This document shows, one piece after another, positions 30,601 to 33,263 of a DNA stretch of 33,263 bases; position 1 is the first letter of the stretch, and each line of letters begins with the position of its first letter. This DNA is from Sphingomonas sp. CBMAI 2297. Its GTDB lineage: Bacteria; Pseudomonadota; Alphaproteobacteria; Sphingomonadales; Sphingomonadaceae. Under the pieces are notes generated by a model. The model was not told the DNA's origin, ran no database searches, and saw only the letters and a program-made list of their open reading frames with translations. The DNA is taken from NCBI RefSeq assembly GCF_029870595.1, contig NZ_JAPDIR010000006.1:1-33263 (forward strand). Reading direction: 5' to 3'. Both the position numbers and the translations under genes were made by a program.

Positions 30601-33263
30601 CGCGCCGATCGGCCTCACCGCGGCAGTGAACGGCATCGGCACGGTGGTGAGCGGCAACGGCGAGGCGGGCGCCACCGTCACCGTCCGCGATCCCTCGGGC
30701 ATGGCGATCGGCACGGCGGTGGTCGCCGCGAACGGCAGCTACAGCGTCACCCTCACCACTCCGCAGACCAACGGCCAGCTGCTCCAGGTCACCCAGGCCG
30801 ATCCGGCAGGCAATGCCTCCACGCCGGTACCGGCCACCGCGCCCGACCTGACTCCGCCCGCCTTGCCCACCGCCACGATCTCGCCCGACGGCACAACGGT
30901 TACCGGCACCGGCGAGGCCGGCGCGACCCTGACCGTGCGGGGGCCGTCCGGCACGGTGCTCGGCACCACGACCGTGGCCGCCGACGGCAGCTATTCGGTC
31001 ACGCTGTCCGTTCCCCAGACCAATGGCGAAGTGCTGACCGTCCGCCAGACCGATCCGGCGGGCAACCCCTCGCCCGACCTGCATGCGACGGCGCCGGACA
31101 TCACCGCGCCGACCGGGCTCACCGCCACGGTCAATGGCAATGGCACGATCGTCACCGGCACCGGCGAGGCTGGCGCGACGGTGATCGTCCACGATCCCTC
31201 CGGCGCTGCGATCGGCACCGCCGTGGTCGCCGCCAATGGCGCCTATGCGGTGATCCTGACCACGCCCCAGGCCAATGGCCAGCTGCTCGAAGTCACCCAG
31301 ACCGACACCGCCGGCAATCTTTCGGCTCCGACCCCGGCACTGGCGCCGGACATCACGCCGCCCGCCGCCCCGGTTCTCGCGATCAGCGCCGACGGCACCA
31401 CCGCGACGGGAACGGGCGAGCCGGGCGCGACGGTCACGGTCACCAGCGCCTCCGGCGCCGTCCTCGGCACCGGACCGGTCGCGGCCGACGGTCACTTCTC
31501 GATCACGCTCACCACGCCCCAGGCCAATGGCGGCACGGTCAGCGCCACCCAGGCCGATGCGGCGGGCAATGTCTCGCCTCCCGGCACGGCCAATGCGCCG
31601 GACATCACGCCTCCCGCGGCCCCGGTCGCCACTCTCGATGCCACCGGCGCGGTCGTCTCGGGCACGGGGGAGCCGGGAGCCACGGTCGTGGTACGCGACC
31701 CTTTCTCGACGGTGATCGGGACAGCGACGGTGAGCGCGGCGGGAACCTTCTCGGTCGTCCTCTCCACCCCGCAGATCGACAGCCAGGTGCTGAGCGTGAC
31801 GCAGACGGATGCGGCGGGGAATGCCTCCCCGGCCTTGTCGCTTACCGCACCCGATCTCACCGCGCCGCCCGCACCTGTCGGGACGGTCGCGGCGGATGGC
31901 GCCTCGATAACCGGCACGGGCGAAGCGGGGGCGACCCTGGTCGTCACCGATCCGACTGGCCTGCACATCGGGACCGTCGTCGTAGCTTCGGATGGCACCT
32001 TCACCACCACGCTCGTCCCGCCACAGACTAACGGGCAGTTGCTCGGCCTCGTCCAGACGGACGCCGCCGGCAATGCCTCGCCCCAGGGGAGTGCGGTCGC
32101 CCCCGACCTCGTCCCGAACGATTCCCCTGGGGCACCCACCGCGACAGTGGCGGCCGATGGCGCGACCGTGTTCGGCACGGGCCAGGCCGGCGCCACGGTG
32201 AGCGTGACCGGCCCCAACGGCGCCGTGATCGGCACCGCGACCGTCACGCCCGGCGGCACCTATGTGGTGATACTCACCACGCCCCAGCTGAACGGCGAGA
32301 CGCTGCACGTCACCCAGGCCGATGCGGAAGGGGACGTTTCGCCGCCGGCCACGGCAATCGCGCCCGACCTGACTCCGCCGGCTGCGCCGGTAGCGGCGAT
32401 CGATGCGACCGGCACGATCGTCACCGGCACCGGCGAACCGGGCGCCACGGTGCGCGTCGCCGATGCGAGCGGCACCGTGCTCGGCACGGCAACCGTCGGC
32501 GCCAATGGCAACTATACCGTCGTGCTCGGCACGCCGCAGACCAACGGCCAGGCGCTGTCCGTCACCCAGGCGGACGCCGCCGCGAACGTCTCGCCCGCCG
32601 TGCCGATCACGGCGCCGGACACGACGCCCCCCGCCGCGCCCACCGCCACCGTGTCGGCGGACGGCGCCACCGTCACCGGCACCGGCGAGCCCGGCGCCAC
32701 CGTCACGATCACCAATGCCGCGGGCACCCCGATCGGCACCGCCACCGTCGCGCCCGGCGGCACCTACAGCGCCACACTCGCGACGCCGCAGACCAATGGC
32801 GAGACGCTGACGGCGATCCAGCGGGACCCGGCGGGCAACGCCTCGCCCTCGGTCACGGCGACCGCGCCCGACACCACGCCGCCGGCCGCTCCGGCCGCCA
32901 CGGTCGATGCGACCGGCACGCTCGTGACCGGCACCGGCGAGCCTGGCGCAACGGTGACGGTGCGGGACGCGGGCGGCGTGCCGCTCGGCACCGCCCTGGT
33001 CGCCGCCAATGGCAGCTATGTCGTCACGCTTTCCACCGCGCAGCTCAACGGCCAGCATTTGCAGGTCACCCAGGCTGACCCGGCAGGTAACGTCTCGCCC
33101 GCGACGCCGGCGACGGCCCCCGACATCACCCCGCCGCTCGCGCCCACCGGCACCGTCTCCGCCGACGGCACCGCCGTCACCGGCACCGGCGAGCCCGGCG
33201 CGACCGTGCACATCCTCAACGCCGCCGGCACCGAGATCGGCACCGCCACCGTCGCCGGCAACG
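27605..33263 (+). CDS. Giant BapA/LapF-type repeat adhesin, 3' end beyond window
   Basis: The first 1886 codons of a surface adhesin, open without a stop to the window end. Residues 1-90 match the BapA/Bap/LapF prefix-like domain in pattern: short beta strands with IDKSTGNIVHVPGDSI, SVVRLDI, NDLIVHLANGETIRVSNFYV and DLVVREGDHLWLA. A Gly/Ala-rich hydrophobic stretch follows (about 106-145). From Asp156 on come 84-residue bacterial Ig-like repeats with the core VTGTGEPGATVTV, LGTAVVAANGSY, TPQTNGQ, TDPAGNVSP and a closing APDIT-type linker. There is no ordinary signal peptide, and one lysine and no cysteine in the whole part seen. Such proteins are normally exported by a type I secretion system and hold cells together in biofilms; the C-terminal secretion signal and any transporter genes would lie to the right. 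Because there is no stop in the window it is easily missed; the antisense frames over it are shadows. Confidence 0.95.
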   Translation, partial: MRADVIDKSTGNIVHVPGDSIDLSSPSVVRLDIDRSQITSLERQGNDLIVHLANGETIRVSNFYVQTNGAASDLVVREGDHLWLANTAASGPARFAALHGIDDLLIGAGAEAAAGGGGGALLPVLLGGVAVAGGAAALAGGGGGSSRGGGSTATVDTTPPSAPTATVSGNGASVTGTGEAGATVQVRDPSGTLLGSGTVGSNGSYTVTLTQPQNNGQTVTVTQTDPAGNVSPSTTAHAPDTTPPAAPTGAINPNGTIVTGTGEPGATVTVRNGSDAVIGTAVVNAQGSYTVTLTTPQNNGGTITVAQTDPAGNGSNPINLAAPDITPPSAPTAIMDPHTFTVSGSAEPGATVTVTDADGRPLGGTVANADGGYSISLPPAVFDGEPVTVVQTDPAGNHSPPTIVTAPDLSPPAAPTASVTPDGTSVTGTGEPGATVTVRDPDTGTTVGTAVVGANGTYTVPLAPGVSDGGTLTVTQTDPSGNVSPPTSVTTPDVVAPAAPTATIAADGTSVTGTGEPGATVTITGAGGVTVGTAVVTGNGSYFVPLAPPQANGGTLTVGQTDGAGNHSPTVNLTAPDITPPAAPVASVSADGTAVTGTGEPGATVTVHDAAGNPLGTALVAANGSFSVTLTTPQANGQLLEVSQSDPAGNVSPETAVHAPDITAPIGLTAAIGGGGTVVTGSGEAGATVTVRDPSGTAIGTAVVAADGSYSVTLTTPQTNGQLLQVTQADAAHNVSTPVTVTAPDLTAPAAPVASVSADGTAVTGTGEPGATVTVHDVAGNPLGTAVVAADGSFSVTLTTPQANGQLLEVSQTDPAGNVSPETAVHAPDITAPLGLTAAIGGGGTVVTGSGEPGATVTVRDPGGTVIGTATVAANGSYSATLTTPQTNGQLLQVTQADAAHNVSTPVTVTAPDLTAPAAPVASVSADGTAVTGTGEPGATVTVHDAAGNPLGTAVVAANGSFSVTLTTPQANGQLLEVSQTDPAGNVSPETAVHAPDITAPIGLTAAVNGIGTVVSGNGEAGATVTVRDPSGMAIGTAVVAANGSYSVTLTTPQTNGQLLQVTQADPAGNASTPVPATAPDLTPPALPTATISPDGTTVTGTGEAGATLTVRGPSGTVLGTTTVAADGSYSVTLSVPQTNGEVLTVRQTDPAGNPSPDLHATAPDITAPTGLTATVNGNGTIVTGTGEAGATVIVHDPSGAAIGTAVVAANGAYAVILTTPQANGQLLEVTQTDTAGNLSAPTPALAPDITPPAAPVLAISADGTTATGTGEPGATVTVTSASGAVLGTGPVAADGHFSITLTTPQANGGTVSATQADAAGNVSPPGTANAPDITPPAAPVATLDATGAVVSGTGEPGATVVVRDPFSTVIGTATVSAAGTFSVVLSTPQIDSQVLSVTQTDAAGNASPALSLTAPDLTAPPAPVGTVAADGASITGTGEAGATLVVTDPTGLHIGTVVVASDGTFTTTLVPPQTNGQLLGLVQTDAAGNASPQGSAVAPDLVPNDSPGAPTATVAADGATVFGTGQAGATVSVTGPNGAVIGTATVTPGGTYVVILTTPQLNGETLHVTQADAEGDVSPPATAIAPDLTPPAAPVAAIDATGTIVTGTGEPGATVRVADASGTVLGTATVGANGNYTVVLGTPQTNGQALSVTQADAAANVSPAVPITAPDTTPPAAPTATVSADGATVTGTGEPGATVTITNAAGTPIGTATVAPGGTYSATLATPQTNGETLTAIQRDPAGNASPSVTATAPDTTPPAAPAATVDATGTLVTGTGEPGATVTVRDAGGVPLGTALVAANGSYVVTLSTAQLNGQHLQVTQADPAGNVSPATPATAPDITPPLAPTGTVSADGTAVTGTGEPGATVHILNAAGTEIGTATVAGN
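28070..33263 (+). repeat. 20 complete and one partial 252-base Ig-like repeats
   Basis: Repeat units, counted from the Asp codon of the PD[IL]T-type linker, start at 28070, 28322, 28574, 28826, 29081, 29333, 29585, 29837, 30089, 30341, 30593, 30845, 31097, 31349, 31601, 31853, 32105, 32366, 32618, 32870 and 33122. The period is exactly 252 bases except for the fourth (255) and the seventeenth (261, linker PDLVPNDSPGAP). All keep frame. Each encodes one Ig-like domain of the bacterial Big_6-like kind (family name from memory). Confidence 0.95.
29333..30844 (+). repeat. Three tandem 504-base double repeats within the adhesin
   Basis: Units 6-11 alternate in two types. Type A (starts 29333, 29837, 30341) has PVASVSADGTAV, a VHD...GNPLGTA strand and NVSPETAVHAPDIT. 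Type B (starts 29585, 30089, 30593) has GLTAA, a TVVTGSGE or TVVSGNGE strand and QLLQVTQAD. The A-B pair is thus repeated three times. Comparing the two A units at 29837 and 30341 by eye gives about 14 differences in 252 bases, far closer than other units, which points to recent duplication or gene conversion. Confidence 0.9.

Noticed and set aside
28730..33211. Very long minus-strand open frame (nearly 1500 codons) across the repeat region
   Set aside because: It encodes only monotonous Arg/Gly/Ala/Asp strings with no domain and no start signal. Its length follows from the GC-rich 252-base repeat, which keeps frame on both strands. The plus-strand frame has the ribosome site and real domains.
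28070..33263. Regular repeats as a CRISPR array or satellite
   Set aside because: Units are 252 bases, diverged, without spacers, and code for an 84-residue domain in frame.

Overview
The window is high-GC DNA with the gene style of a sphingomonad (Alphaproteobacteria, Sphingomonadaceae). The signs are many TonB-dependent receptors (TBDRs) with EIVVTA-type TonB boxes and terminal Phe, a FecI/FecR cell-surface signalling pair, periplasmic peptidases with AxA-Q signal peptides, and short GTCATCCC-type hairpin repeats. No rRNA, tRNA, transposase or CRISPR array was seen. The genus is inference.

Layout. (1) 1-6319: a TBDR cut by the window start, a small four-cysteine secreted protein that looks PraB-like and has an AT-rich promoter and a strong terminator, and a second, divergent TonB-receptor-like barrel. 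(2) 6445-20564: a block of nine genes lying between two copies of a palindromic repeat. It holds a TBDR with an M20 peptidase; a divergent cyanophycinase-like S51 peptidase with an Lrp/AsnC regulator; an ECF sigma factor with its FecR anti-sigma factor; and, divergent from these, a TBDR with an N-terminal signalling (STN) domain, a gamma-glutamyltransferase-like Ntn hydrolase and an AbgB-like M20D amidohydrolase. All four hydrolases carry signal peptides. (3) 20749-23089: a small exported protein of unknown role, a GT4 glycosyltransferase and an orphan Pal/OmpA lipoprotein, all on the minus strand. (4) 23337-27229: a shortened KdpD-like sensor kinase, a KdpE-like response regulator and a CPA1 sodium/proton antiporter. 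(5) 27605 to the window end: the first 1886 codons of a giant BapA/LapF-type adhesin, with an N-terminal prefix domain, a Gly/Ala-rich hydrophobic segment, and 20 complete plus one partial 84-residue bacterial Ig-like repeats. It runs off the window with no stop.

How the genes may work together. Region 2 reads as a nutrient-scavenging island. Two outer-membrane receptors are each translationally coupled (TGATG) to a periplasmic hydrolase, and the hydrolases belong to families that cut glutamyl, aspartyl or other amide links to acidic amino acids. One half would be controlled by surface signalling (STN receptor to FecR to ECF sigma), the other probably by the Lrp-type regulator. The shared substrate, if there is one, is unknown. 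Regions 3 to 5 concern the envelope and surface: glycan synthesis, peptidoglycan anchoring, ion homeostasis and biofilm adhesion.
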